From Tetramitus jugosus (Eukaryota; Heterolobosea; Eutetramitea; Acrasida; Vahlkampfiidae): a stretch of DNA of 64,000 nucleotides. Position numbers and translations under genes: made by a program. Below are positions 49,845-59,029 of the stretch, piece after piece. Location of the stretch: the NCBI GenBank assembly GCA_937625935.1, contig OW569356.1, positions 248,001 through 312,000 of the forward strand. Reading direction: 5' to 3'. The notes beneath the pieces were generated by a model. The model was given only the letters and a program-made list of their open reading frames with translations. It made no database searches and had not been told where the DNA came from. Positions within the stretch are counted from its first letter, which is position 1; every line of letters starts with the position of its first letter.

Positions 49845-52652
49845 TCAGAGCAGGAGAGCCGAACTCTGGACCGTAGTGGCATTTCTCACATTTTGGTTCT
49901 GAATAATTTTCACTCGAGAGCTAAAGTTGAGGGTGCTCACTGTTTCAGATATGCTAGTAGAGCTTGGAGAAATGTTGGCAAACATGATCGTCTTGGAATT
50001 GCCTCCAATAGAATCCTGCAATAAGAGAGTCAGCTTGGAATTCCTATAGGGAACAAAGGTCTTCTTTTCAGCTGATAGAGCAGCGATCACATCACCAAGT
50101 GAACTTAAACTCTTGTTAATGTGAGTAGCCTCCTTGAGTCTGTCTCCCTCAGAGTGGGATTTTGATATTCTCTCCGAACCGGCTAAGTCAACAAACAATA
50201 TCTTACTGCTCGTTGTAACAATTTCGTCTCCTTTGTTAAAGGATGTAGTTAGATAAATAGTAAATATAGTGTGTGATCTAGAAGATCGATCGTTCATCTC
50301 TGTTCGATGAACCTGTCGCTTCTTGTTTCCATCACTAAGCGTTTCGAGCAACGCTTCTGGAGATACAACATTGTATTCTGATACACCAGGTACATACATG
50401 AAACCACTTTGATGTTGCTTCATGTCAAACTTTTTACCTGATCCCTCGTCCAATAGATCAAATATGCTATCCAGATAGAGTTCGATCATAGAACACTTGA
50501 CGGAGAAAGTGTTTGTTCGATGTCCATTTGCTGCGTAAATATCCTGTCCCGGATTAAAGCTGTACTTTCGTAATAAATCAAACAAATAGTTTGCAGCTCG
50601 CGGTAGGACTCCTCGATGGACTCCCGCTTCATCTCCATAGATTGTAAAAGTTTTGCCGCTTCCTGTTTGACCATAAGCCATAATACAAACATTGTAACCA
50701 TCAATTGCACTCTGAATCAATGGTTTAATCTCTTCGAAAACTTCATCTTGTGATGCTGTTTCATTGAGGGTTCGGAAGAATTCAAATGACTTTGTTCCCT
50801 GGGTGTTTGTATAAACAGTTACTGTCTGCTCATCCTTGAGCTCAACTCGTCCAACTTGTGTATCTCCTCGCCTTTCCCCTTTTAGGATGGGTCTCATTCT
50901 GATAATTACTCTAATATTTCCTTTCATATCCTCCAGTATGTTATGAAGATGTTTTCGTTTTCTCATCTCTTCGTGGAATCGTTCTCTCAATACTGCATTC
51001 TCTAGAGCTATTTTTTCTGACTTCTTCTCCTCCATAACTCTTTGTTGTATAGCATTCGATAATAACTCTGAGGAATCAGATCCATTCATCAAATCTCTGA
51101 TTTGATATTTCAGCTCTCGGATCGCAACATCAGCAGATTGAGCCATCAACTTGTTGTGCTCGTACTCAGATGTAATATTTTTGATGTGAGTATTCAAATC
51201 GCCATTCTCTTGTCTCAGAACATCAATCTCATTATATGCATCATCAAGATTATCGTTTAAGGAAACTATTTGAGATTCTCTCTCTCGAATACTAACAACC
51301 TTCTCACTCTCCATTTGTTTTACTAACTGTGACTTTTCTGAGTACCACGAATCTCGCTCATTCTTAGCAACGGCTGTTAGTATTTCTACCTCCTCTTTCC
51401 AGTTTTTAAAAATGATCTGTTTCTCTTCCTCCCATTGCATTCTCTCCTTGTGTAGTTGATCCCTAATATGTTGGTTTTGTTTCATATCGTTCACTCTATC
51501 CTGTTCCGAACGTATTTGAAGGGATAGTCGCTTTATATCCTCTTGCGATGTCTGGCTCTCCCTCACCCATTGTTCTTGATCTCTACTATGTTCATCCTTC
51601 ATCATCTCGACCTGTTGTTGTGAGTGAAACAACTTTGATTGGAGTTCTATATTGTGCTTCTCCATCATTTGACATCTTCTTCTCATTTGATTCAAGTCAC
51701 TCTCTATGTCATCAATATTGTAAGATGAATAAGAAGAAGTTATCTCCTTCCTAAGACGAGAATTCTCTATCATTAATTGTTCTCTGTCCTCGTTTGCCTT
51801 TCTGAGAATATCTTTCTTTTCATTCGCCCACATTCTCATCAACATAGTTTTTTCCTCTGTCATCTGTCTCAGTAACTCATTCAAATCTATATTACTCTTA
51901 TCCCTCTTAAACCCATTCATTGGGTATTTCATTTCTCTTCCATTGTTCGGTGACGTCAAAGAGTTCCCCTTTGGAGATTCGACTCGAGTACTCTCTGAGA
52001 GAAGGGTGCTGCTCCTAGTACTTGGCGAGAGTGGGAGCGAAGACTGAGAATTCGACAGTTTGAGCTCGTTACTGTAGAGAACCTTAGGGCTAGGAACATT
52101 GGAAGCATACTCTTGAGCACTCATTTTCACAGGAGATTCCGGTCTATCAACACTTCCCCCGCTCGATGCGTTCAATTCAGGATCACTTGATTCAGAAGAA
52201 TTTTTCCCTCTATCATCGTCACTCTTTACCTCGTCTTCTTGCAGTATTAGGGTACTGCTAACCTCTTCAAACGATTGTTGTTCCTGTCCCTCATTTTGTA
52301 AATTAGAATTTTCCACTGTTGAGATGTTAGCCCCAGGGACTATCTTTAAGCTTGGAGTTAATGTAATAACACGTGCCTTGTTTGCCGTTGGAGGATTTGA
52401 CAACAAGTCACTGGAAGAATAATTTGATGTTTTTGAAGGATTGAAGGATGAATGAGAGCCGATATATGTTTCCTCCGGAAGCGCAGGATGCTCATATTCT
52501 GGAGCTGGTTGCTCTCTATCTTCTAAGAACTCATCCTCTTCAACCTCCTCCACCATGTCTTCGGTTGTGGGACTGTTCGTGGATGATATTGTAGCTAATT
52601 GAAGAACCGTATCTTCATTCAGATCAAAATCAGCCCCAACAGTATCATCCAT
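49845..52652 (-). CDS. Kinesin-14 (C-terminal motor, HSET/Ncd/KIFC type)
   Basis: 935 residues. Disordered N-terminus (1-260), long coiled coil (about 265-570), neck, then a motor at the C-terminus from GNIRVIIRMRPI (about 578). Motor motifs: P-loop GQTGSGKT (661-668), switch I NDRSSRSHT, switch II DLAGSE, and VPYRNSKLTLLLQDSIGG. A motor placed after the coiled coil is the hallmark of kinesin-14, which moves toward microtubule minus ends and organises spindle poles. The tail beyond the motor is short. No ATP-site residue is missing. The gene lies in a cluster with HAUS1 and RPA3. Its 5' leader is adjacent to, or shared with, the small gene at 52713-53031. Confidence 0.95.
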   Translation of the reverse strand: MDDTVGADFDLNEDTVLQLATISSTNSPTTEDMVEEVEEDEFLEDREQPAPEYEHPALPEETYIGSHSSFNPSKTSNYSSSDLLSNPPTANKARVITLTPSLKIVPGANISTVENSNLQNEGQEQQSFEEVSSTLILQEDEVKSDDDRGKNSSESSDPELNASSGGSVDRPESPVKMSAQEYASNVPSPKVLYSNELKLSNSQSSLPLSPSTRSSTLLSESTRVESPKGNSLTSPNNGREMKYPMNGFKRDKSNIDLNELLRQMTEEKTMLMRMWANEKKDILRKANEDREQLMIENSRLRKEITSSYSSYNIDDIESDLNQMRRRCQMMEKHNIELQSKLFHSQQQVEMMKDEHSRDQEQWVRESQTSQEDIKRLSLQIRSEQDRVNDMKQNQHIRDQLHKERMQWEEEKQIIFKNWKEEVEILTAVAKNERDSWYSEKSQLVKQMESEKVVSIRERESQIVSLNDNLDDAYNEIDVLRQENGDLNTHIKNITSEYEHNKLMAQSADVAIRELKYQIRDLMNGSDSSELLSNAIQQRVMEEKKSEKIALENAVLRERFHEEMRKRKHLHNILEDMKGNIRVIIRMRPILKGERRGDTQVGRVELKDEQTVTVYTNTQGTKSFEFFRTLNETASQDEVFEEIKPLIQSAIDGYNVCIMAYGQTGSGKTFTIYGDEAGVHRGVLPRAANYLFDLLRKYSFNPGQDIYAANGHRTNTFSVKCSMIELYLDSIFDLLDEGSGKKFDMKQHQSGFMYVPGVSEYNVVSPEALLETLSDGNKKRQVHRTEMNDRSSRSHTIFTIYLTTSFNKGDEIVTTSSKILFVDLAGSERISKSHSEGDRLKEATHINKSLSSLGDVIAALSAEKKTFVPYRNSKLTLLLQDSIGGNSKTIMFANISPSSTSISETVSTLNFSSRVKIIQNQNVRNATTVQSSALLL

Positions 52653-52712
52653 TAACTCTGTATTGTTCCAGAATATCAGTTGTTCTAATGATTAAGATAA
52701 AGTAAGTCGTGT

Positions 52713-53031
52713 TAGGCATGATCCACCCAAGTATCAATGTTAGAAAGCATACACACCATCAACGGGTATATTTGTGACTTTACACAGATTCTTCTTTATT
52801 TTAAGTACCCTACATCAATGAATGAGTGGATTGAACAGAAAAACACATAGCAAGAGAAATGGAACTTACGAGAGCTTATGGGCATCAGTTCTCTTCACTG
52901 ACACCTTGTATCTCTTCTTATTTGATAAAGAGAAGACTGCAAAAGAGAACTTGCCCTTGTTGAAAACTGGTTAGTCCAGAAGTCTAAAAAGACAAGAAGC
53001 GAAGTATTTGGTGACATACTTGTGGATCCAT
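52713..53031 (-). CDS. Small three-exon gene, 64 residues, unknown function
   Basis: Model: complement(join(52713..52809, 52870..52955, 53020..53031)). Exon 1 is only MDPQ; intron 1 (52956-53019, GTATGT..CAAG, 64 nt), intron 2 (52810-52869, GTAAGT..TGTAG, 60 nt). Product: MDPQGKFSFAVFSLSNKK, RYKVSVKRTDAHKLS, VLKIKKNLCKVTNIPV, DGVYAFYIDTWVDHA. The composition is like a folded protein (alternating beta and charged residues). All three frames and both junctions agree, and there is no low complexity. None of the exons would be caught by an ORF length cutoff. Intron 1's acceptor (CAAG) lacks a good pyrimidine run right before it and is the weakest part. I do not recognise the family. It ends 60 bp before the kinesin ATG on the same strand. 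Confidence 0.6.
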
Positions 53032-53091
53032 TCGAATAATTGAGAGATTGTTGTGTCAGTCGTAAAAATTTCAGATCAAAAAGTGAAAAGA

Positions 53092-53100
53092 GGCGCCAAA
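53092..53100. promoter_or_regulatory. E2F-like core (GGCGCCAAA)
   Basis: Sits about 60 bp upstream of the ATG of the small three-exon gene and 440 bp upstream of kinesin-14. Confidence 0.3.
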
Positions 53101-53194
53101 GAGATGAATCCAAAAATTACAACGATTGTGTTTAATATCGATTCAGCCCATACTAATAAAACGACCAATAAAATGCTGTACACGCCGAGAGAAC

Positions 53195-54410
53195 TTAATT
53201 TTGAACTCTCTTAATTGTCTTAAAGTCAGCCAATGCTTCATCAGCATAACCGCTTGGCTTAGCGTGTTTCTCATTGATACTGGTGTCTTTTGTGTAACCC
53301 TTGGTCTTCATGTCGACCCAGTTGGTTTGACCGAAGACAGATGAGCCAATGTCCTCAAGGATAGTGACATCCTCAGAGTCTTCTTCTCCAGAGGCGGAAG
53401 CGGAGCTCTTTGCAGCCAGTCTAACAACTTCGTTAACCAAGGCACCAACAGCGTCATAAATTTCGTGTGGTTGTGGTGCTCTTGCCATATAAGCAGGAGT
53501 AGATACGATTAGGTTAGTTTCGTCAACATGAATGGCGTCAACATCCAATTGAACAGCAGTAGATCCACAAGCAGTAACACAATCGATTGCTTGCTTATCT
53601 TCCTTTCCAACGGTGACTTGGCAACCTTCACGATTTGCGTTGCTCAAAACTTTGGCGACAAGAACTGGAGCAATGCAGATAGCACCAATTGGCTTCTTAG
53701 CATCAATGAAATCCTTAATGACACGTTCAGTTTCGGCTTCAATCTTAAAGTTCTATAAATTGGTATTTCCATTCATAACGAGACATCGTGTGAGTAAAGT
53801 GTAATGAATTTTTGTGTGAACAAGTGTGGATGGATGCACACAAAATGGGCAGCAAAATAAAAGAAACATACGGTTGAGTCCTCAGCGTAGTTGCTCAAGT
53901 TCTTTGCAACACCAAATCCACCAGGGATGATCAAAGCATGATAAGCATCAGCCTTCAAAGTGTTCAACTTTCTGACTGGTACTCTAGAAATACGGGATGA
54001 CTCAGCTGCCAAATCTCTCACTTCATTCTTCTCAACAGTTTTGGTGGCGTGATCGTATGTTTCTTCTTGGTTTCCATCAGGAGCAAAACACATAGTTTTG
54101 TATCCGCTTCTAGACAAATGGATCAAAGTGGAAACAGCTTCAGTGATTTCAGTTCCGTCCAAATAACCACATCCGTGCAAGAGAACAGCAACTGTTGGTT
54201 TGTTATCACCAGAGGTGGATGCAGCAGCCTACAAACACACAGACAATCAGTTTTTTATTCAAACATAAAAATATTTCAAAAAACTCAACAATGAGTGTAA
54301 TAACGTACATAGTATCTATTTTGGAAGGTAGTTGGTGCAGCGTATTGGCCTTGCTTCAAGGCAAAAGATTTTGGAGCACGAACAACGGAGGATGCAAATG
54401 AGCGGAACAT
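53195..54410 (-). CDS. GATD3: ES1/GATD3 protein (DJ-1/PfpI superfamily), mitochondrial, three exons
   Basis: Model: complement(join(53195..53752, 53872..54228, 54309..54410)), 338 residues; introns of 119 and 80 nt, both GT-AG and frame-preserving. Exon 1 encodes MFRSFASSVVRAPKSFAL..., an Arg/Ser/Ala presequence without acids, so mitochondrial import is likely, as for animal ES1. Exons 2-3 hold the class I amidotransferase-like fold: AVLLHGCGYLDGTEITEAV, ALIIPGGFGVAKNLSNYA, and GAICIAPVL with the nucleophile-elbow Cys. The final block (TPAYMARAPQPHEIYDAVGALVNEVV) is typical of ES1/ElbB. Family members are related to glyoxalase/deglycase enzymes, but function in eukaryotes is not settled. The E in GTEIT is at the place of the conserved acid. 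Confidence 0.92.
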
Positions 54411-54567
54411 GTTTGTGAGTGGTGATGCTTTTTTTTTGTTGTGATTGTAACAATTGGTTGACTTTGAAGTTTCAATAAAAACTTGAAGACTTCACCGAAA
54501 AATATTATTCCGAAGGTGTTTTGTATTCACATGCAGTGGTGAAAACGATTTTATGATGAAATTCAAG

Positions 54568-55233
54568 TCATTTTGAGTGTTCCATATATCCCTGCATCAT
54601 ATTTTTCAAGGTTGCAAGCTCCTTTTGAACTTGCTCTCTTCCTTTTCGTTCCTCCTCTAACACTTTTTCCAAGTCTTCAATTCGTCTCGTGTTCTCTTCG
54701 TCTATCTGCATCATGTTGACACTACCTACACTTTTTTGCCCCAATGAATAAGAGCTTCTATTGCTTCTAGAACTTTGCAGGTGAGATCTCTGAGATCGAG
54801 CTGAAGATCTTGAACTACTCAAAGACCTGTTCATGGTGGGAGAGGTTGGCTGCATCGTGTTAAAACTTTTTGACGGATAGTTGTTCATTTGATCGTAATA
54901 AGAATTTCTTTGAGACATCATTTCTCTGGCATCATCAGGAGCCAATAGATGTGGCAGAATATGAGATGTATATCCGTGTGGTTTGCTTGAATAGCCATGT
55001 CCTTGCCTCTTTGTTACAAATGGTTGAGAGCTGGCTTGTTTTCTGAGTAAATCAATCCCACTAGTGAACAAATGATATTCTCGATTAGTGAATATTCCAC
55101 ACGACAGTCAAAAAGATGTGATCACGTACCGGTAGTCCCGAATAAAATTGAGCATTGCCTTGTCTTCGGATGATACTCGTTGCTTCCAAGCTTCAGCATT
55201 CCTAACAAATCGATAGTCGTTCACATCAGACAT
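54568..55233 (-). CDS. Small coiled-coil protein, two exons, unknown function
   Basis: Model: complement(join(54568..55060, 55130..55233)), 198 residues. Exon 1 (MSDVNDYRFVRNAEAWKQRV, SSEDKAMLNFIRDY) ends CG before GTACGT; exon 2 begins T after CACTAG, giving RGIDLLRKQ. Intron 69 nt. The middle is Ser/Arg-rich (SLSSSRSSARSQRSHLQSSR, possible phospho-regulated region) and residues 155-198 form a coiled coil (RRIEDLEKVLEEERKGREQVQ). No family is recognised. The N-terminal motif EAWKQRV..EDK with a following DY could be a conserved docking segment; proteins with such a layout occur among flagellar and centrosomal parts, but this is speculation. Confidence 0.75.
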
Positions 55234-55459
55234 GTTTGAAGCTCTAATTGCAGTGCTGCAGACAATGGGATCTTTGGTAGAGATGTTTAGTTACGGATGT
55301 CGCAGAAATGTGGTGTTGAATATCACTCAGAGAAGATTTGTTTGTTACAGTTTTTGGACTACTGAAAAACCGAAAAAGGGCAGCGGCGGTTGTAACTCAG
55401 CAAGGGTGCAAAAATTGGACTGTTTGCTGTTTATTCAAATACATTTGTCACTAGGTTAC

Positions 55460-56044
55460 TCACTTAGTAAACAAGAAAGAATATTGATTGGAGTGCACTT
55501 GGAGTAATGCCTTTTCATAGGTTTCAAAGTCTGCATAATGTAAACATGTCGTAGGAAAATAAATTAGTTAGTAAAATGATACCAAACGAGAGAGAACACA
55601 ACAAAATACATCACATCAATAGATACGAACCGAAATCAACTTGGCTTGGAGGCAGAGTAAAGTTCGTGTTGTAACTTTCTCTGATCGTTTTTTCGTCTTG
55701 AACAATTCCAACCAATTCAATGACCGAACCTTCTTGTGCATCTCTCACCTCATTCACAAAAGCCTGGAGATCAATTTTCACAAACACGAAAAAAGAAAAT
55801 ATTGTTAGTTTCGTATTCATATTTGTCACCAACAGAATAAAGCACAAAATTTTGAAATACAAACAATGATTTGAGGAGCATCTTTAGATTGTGCCAAAAT
55901 CAGTTGAGGTCCTGAGATCTCCAAAATGGTACCAACAAGGGTTACTTCATGATTAATAAAATTAGGCAGCATTGATGTTGTGATTCTTGGTTTAACGACG
56001 TCTTGTTGAGTTATTTCATGTCTGGCTGGTTTGTTGTCTTCCAT
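55460..56044 (-). CDS. RPA3: Replication protein A 14-kDa subunit (RPA3), three exons
   Basis: Model: complement(join(55460..55530, 55631..55763, 55865..56044)), 127 residues; introns 100 and 101 nt, GT-AG, phases fit. The OB fold is visible: KPRITTSMLPNFINHEVTLV, GTILEISGPQLILAQSKDAP, VIELVGIVQDEKTIRESY, then SQVDFDFETYEKALLQV. This agrees in order and length with human RPA3 (121 residues: MLAQFIDKPVCFVGR..., VEVVGRV, DLGLYNEAVKI). RPA3 is the small core subunit of the single-strand DNA-binding trimer. A longer start at 56146 would add 34 basic residues, but it reads through an E2F-like element, so I prefer the ATG at 56044. Confidence 0.88.
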
Positions 56045-56124
56045 TTTTTTGATGTATGGGCAATTGGTTCTTTTGTTTCTTCTTCTTGGTTGTTTCTTTT
56101 GTTCAGAACCAAAAGTAACGTCCA

Positions 56125-56141
56125 GAATTTTGGCGCAATTC
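56125..56141. promoter_or_regulatory. E2F-like element upstream of RPA3
   Basis: GAATTTTGGCGCAATTC: a TTTTGGCGC core in a near-palindromic frame, 80-100 bp upstream of the RPA3 ATG. By analogy with S-phase genes of other eukaryotes it may control RPA3. Confidence 0.45.
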
Positions 56142-56313
56142 TTCATTTTTCTGGAACTCCGAATGCTTTTTTGTTTGAATTGGAGTTACTCTTGCGAACG
56201 TTCGATTGAGCTGCCATTGAACTCGGTAGTTCTCGTTTCCTAACCAATGACCAATGGTCATGTTCGATATGTTGGGGAATTGCAGAATTCAGACTCCAAT
56301 TTCTGAGCCGAAC

Positions 56314-56327
56314 AAAAGGCGCAAATT
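56314..56327. promoter_or_regulatory. E2F-like element between RPA3 and the LYR gene
   Basis: AAAAGGCGCAAATT (TTTGCGCCTTTT on the other strand), about 50 bp upstream of the LYR gene ATG. Confidence 0.35.
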
Positions 56328-56376
56328 CACACAGTCGAAGAAAAAACAAATCCAATACTTTTGAACACACTTGATC

Positions 56377-56742
56377 ATGAGCGCACCATCAATCAATACA
56401 TCTCGAACTCACATCATTTCGCTCTACAGAGAGATTTTAAAATCTGCGAATAAGCTACCAAAAGACTTCCAACGAAATTTTGTTGTTGAAAAAGCAAGAT
56501 TCATGTTTCGACAGCCAAAACAGGAGAGTGAGCTTGTCGATAGCATACGGTTAGCCATGACTCATTTAGATGATATACAGGCTCAGGTACACGCACTATC
56601 TGTCATGAGATACACTGATGACAGAAAGACTGATCAACAATTGGCTGAAGAAGGATTGCAACAACAACGATTGGTGTTTGAGCAAGAGAATCAACCAGAT
56701 TGGGCACAAGACGAAGAACAAGAGCAGTATTATCACAAGTAA
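56377..56742 (+). CDS. LYR-motif protein (Complex1_LYR family)
   Basis: 121 residues from the ATG at 56377. The N-terminal LYR tripeptide (ISLYREILKSANKLP) is followed by the usual arginine/phenylalanine helix FQRNFVVEKARFMFRQPKQ and by a third helix (LVDSIRLAMTHLDDIQAQV). LYR proteins act in mitochondria as assembly factors or subunits, binding acyl carrier protein through the LYR helix. I cannot tell which member this is; it lacks the sequence features of ISD11. The tail after residue 85 is Gln/Glu-rich and dispensable-looking. No clear presequence, as is usual for the family. Confidence 0.82.
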   Translation: MSAPSINTSRTHIISLYREILKSANKLPKDFQRNFVVEKARFMFRQPKQESELVDSIRLAMTHLDDIQAQVHALSVMRYTDDRKTDQQLAEEGLQQQRLVFEQENQPDWAQDEEQEQYYHK

Positions 56743-56933
56743 ACGTGAACGATTCAAAGGAGATGCACATGTAACAACATTATGTCTACGATCAGCACAC
56801 CACCACACGAGAGAATGAGAATGATGCATATATGGTTGCCGTTACCAAAGCTGCTTTATTTACAAATATATGACTCCATGAGAGTGTTGTTTGCTACTGT
56901 TTTGTTCAATTGATGGACATGTGTGTGTTGAAG

Positions 56934-57357
56934 CTATAGCGATGTTGATGACTCATCACTTTGCTTTTTGAGGAATGAATCCATGCATGAGGTGCATGTT
57001 TCAGTACTATTATTTGCGGACGTGCTATCTCCTGCGGCTGTTTCAACTTCAGCAGGAGTGCTTTGATTTCTTTAGTGCGCACGCACATGAAACACATTCC
57101 AATTCAGCAGTGTGAGTGAGAAGAGAAAATCAATAAAGTTATTGTTCACAAGTATAGACCGTGCACACATTGAAATTCATTCACACATACTGTGTTGTTG
57201 CTTGAAAAGCTGCTCGTTTTGAAGCACATGAAGCTTCGAAAGCTTCAATCTCTTTCTTACAATGAATTTTTCGATCAGATGGATGTCTCTTGAAGCATTG
57301 CTCAAGTGCACTTGCATCACAAGCAAGGGTGGACATTGGTGACTTCTCTGAACCCAT
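56934..57357 (-). CDS. Small CHCH-type twin-cysteine protein, two exons
   Basis: Model: complement(join(56934..57069, 57191..57357)), 100 residues. Exon 1 ends CA before GTATGT; exon 2 begins A after CTAAAG, giving ATTQNQSTPAEVE. Intron 121 nt. Exon 1 holds CDASALEQC (CX7C), then HCKKEIEAFEASC (CX10C) after a short loop, a helical hairpin like CHCH proteins imported to the mitochondrial intermembrane space by Mia40. The first pair is closer than the usual CX9C. Exon 2 adds an acidic, Ser/Thr-rich tail with CTSC. If unspliced, the protein would stop after ..TQYV (58 residues); the spliced tail has normal composition, so I favour splicing. Family member not identified; the COA6 group has a CX9C/CX10C design. 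Confidence 0.65.
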
Positions 57358-57404
57358 TTTCACTCAGCTTGTTTTGTTTTCCCTCTCCGAAAAAGTTTTT
57401 CCTC

Positions 57405-57430
57405 TTCGCGCCAAAAAACTGGCGGGCTAT
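57405..57430. promoter_or_regulatory. Paired E2F-like elements upstream of HAUS1
   Basis: TTCGCGCCAAAA at 57405-57416 followed by TGGCGGGC at about 57420-57427, between the divergent CHCH gene and HAUS1. It ends about 30 bp before the HAUS1 ATG. Confidence 0.5.
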
Positions 57431-57460
57431 CGATTTCTTGATGAGCGAGAAAATTGAACA

Positions 57461-58702
57461 ATGGAAGTCGATGAACAAGCGTATGACTCAGCTCCAACTG
57501 TGCAACACACGAATAAGACTGTGCCACTGTCTGAAAAGTTGGCTATTGTCCAAGCATGGCTGAAACAGACATTTGACCAAGAGCAAGCTCCCACAGCTTC
57601 ATTGTTGTTGCAACCTACTTATCATAGCAACAGTGGTGGCAATGGGGATGTGAGATTTGATTTTGAACAAAATGAAAGAACCATTTCAGTGCTCTATGAG
57701 CTCTATCTGTTCAATACGAAGCAAAAGAGAGCTTGTCAGCTGAAAAACAAGCTCATGAACAGTCAAATTGAAATTCTAAAGCAGAAATCAGAGCAAATGC
57801 AACAAGTGCTCACCAAGTGCAAGCTGTACATTGTGACTCTGTCTCAACAGCAGCAACAGCAACAGACAAATTTCTCCAGTGTTGCGAATCGATTGGGCAC
57901 AGGTACGGCATTTAGTGCTCCAAGTACGATGAGTCCACAATGGTCGTCTCATGGTATGCATTCTGTTTGCGCCACTCCATTGTCCACAACGACTACGTCC
58001 ATGTCCTCTCTTTCGTCTTCTCCTCTGGGTAGTTCCACCTTTTTGAGTGCATCTTCTGTCATGTCATCTCATGCACTGGACACCTCGTCCTACACATCAG
58101 CTGTTCGTGCACTATCAGAGCTCGCCTGTATGTTAGACTTGAAGGACACCAAATTATCGAGCTACATGATGGCAATTAGTGAACTATTGGACAATTTAGA
58201 TGCGATTAAGCAGGAGAGAGCTGAAGTGAGTCAATCGAATGTTGTACTTCAGACAAGGATACTGACCACAATCGAGCGGATTCAAAAATTGAAAGTGATC
58301 AACGACAAACTAGAGCATCAGGTAATGCAACACAAGAAGCAAAAATTGATTGAATCGAAACAAACGAATATAGAGTATCTCAACCGGAAAATGGGAGAGT
58401 ATGAAGGTGAGATCACTCGACTGAAGCAAAAGTTGGAAGATGCATTTAAATCAAATAACTCTGTTGAAGTACCAGTGCATCATGAGCTTTCAAGAGTTAG
58501 TCAATCGGCACTTATTAAATTGGCAGAGGAAATATATGCTTTGAAAGCAAGAATCGGACCGAAATTTGAAAAGTTACAAACTTATCATAACTTACCGCCT
58601 GATATGCAAGCAGTGAAGTTGAAGATAACTGAGGCCCGAAATGAAATATTTAAGCTCGATTCCCAATTCCAACGAAATGCTCAGCATATGTGGATTGAAT
58701 AA
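57461..58702 (+). CDS. HAUS1: Augmin (HAUS) complex subunit 1
   Basis: 413 residues. QAWLKQTFDQEQ near the N-terminus, LKDTKLSSYMMAISELLDNLD mid-protein, and the C-terminal SQSALIKLAEEIYALKARI...LPPDMQAVKLKITEARNEI match human HAUS1 (AAWLKKIF, ETKDTSLASFIPAVNDL, SHQSLVALSEKLARLKQQ, AQVKIEEAKREL). Most of it is coiled coil. Augmin recruits gamma-tubulin to existing spindle microtubules. A Ser/Thr-rich insert at about 130-205 explains the extra length (human 278). Naegleria builds an acentriolar mitotic spindle, so augmin would be of interest there. An E2F-like pair lies in the 100-bp divergent promoter. Confidence 0.88.
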   Translation: MEVDEQAYDSAPTVQHTNKTVPLSEKLAIVQAWLKQTFDQEQAPTASLLLQPTYHSNSGGNGDVRFDFEQNERTISVLYELYLFNTKQKRACQLKNKLMNSQIEILKQKSEQMQQVLTKCKLYIVTLSQQQQQQQTNFSSVANRLGTGTAFSAPSTMSPQWSSHGMHSVCATPLSTTTTSMSSLSSSPLGSSTFLSASSVMSSHALDTSSYTSAVRALSELACMLDLKDTKLSSYMMAISELLDNLDAIKQERAEVSQSNVVLQTRILTTIERIQKLKVINDKLEHQVMQHKKQKLIESKQTNIEYLNRKMGEYEGEITRLKQKLEDAFKSNNSVEVPVHHELSRVSQSALIKLAEEIYALKARIGPKFEKLQTYHNLPPDMQAVKLKITEARNEIFKLDSQFQRNAQHMWIE

Positions 58703-59029
58703 TGTGTGATCGCTTTACAACTCGTGCAGTTATTAGACTGAAACTGAGGAGCCCTAGTCGATCACCCAACGATAAATCTCACAGGTTCGTTGTTCGATGG
58801 TTATTGTCTCGCACGTCAACTGTGGTTCTGCGAACAGAACTTTGTTTGAGACCATCCAAAATGAAGGAGCTTTTGGATTGAATACAACCTAGGCTGTTGT
58901 GAGACGAAGGGAGTGAAATCCTGTGCGTGGCACATACTTTTTAATTTTTACAACGAAAAAATAATGTGGTAATATGAAAGAAGAATATTGTATCAAAATT
59001 ATTTGAGAATATAAAGAATGTAGCTTTAG
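58703..59029. other. Convergent intergenic region, HAUS1 / oxygenase
   Basis: 327 bp between two stop codons. A 59-codon plus-strand ATG frame overlaps the HAUS1 stop (58702-58881); it is Arg-rich and has no support. The right half is AT-rich 3' UTR. Confidence 0.45.

Noticed and set aside
58702-58881. 59-codon ORF overlapping the HAUS1 stop
   Set aside because: Arg/Ser-rich, no match, in a convergent 3' UTR.
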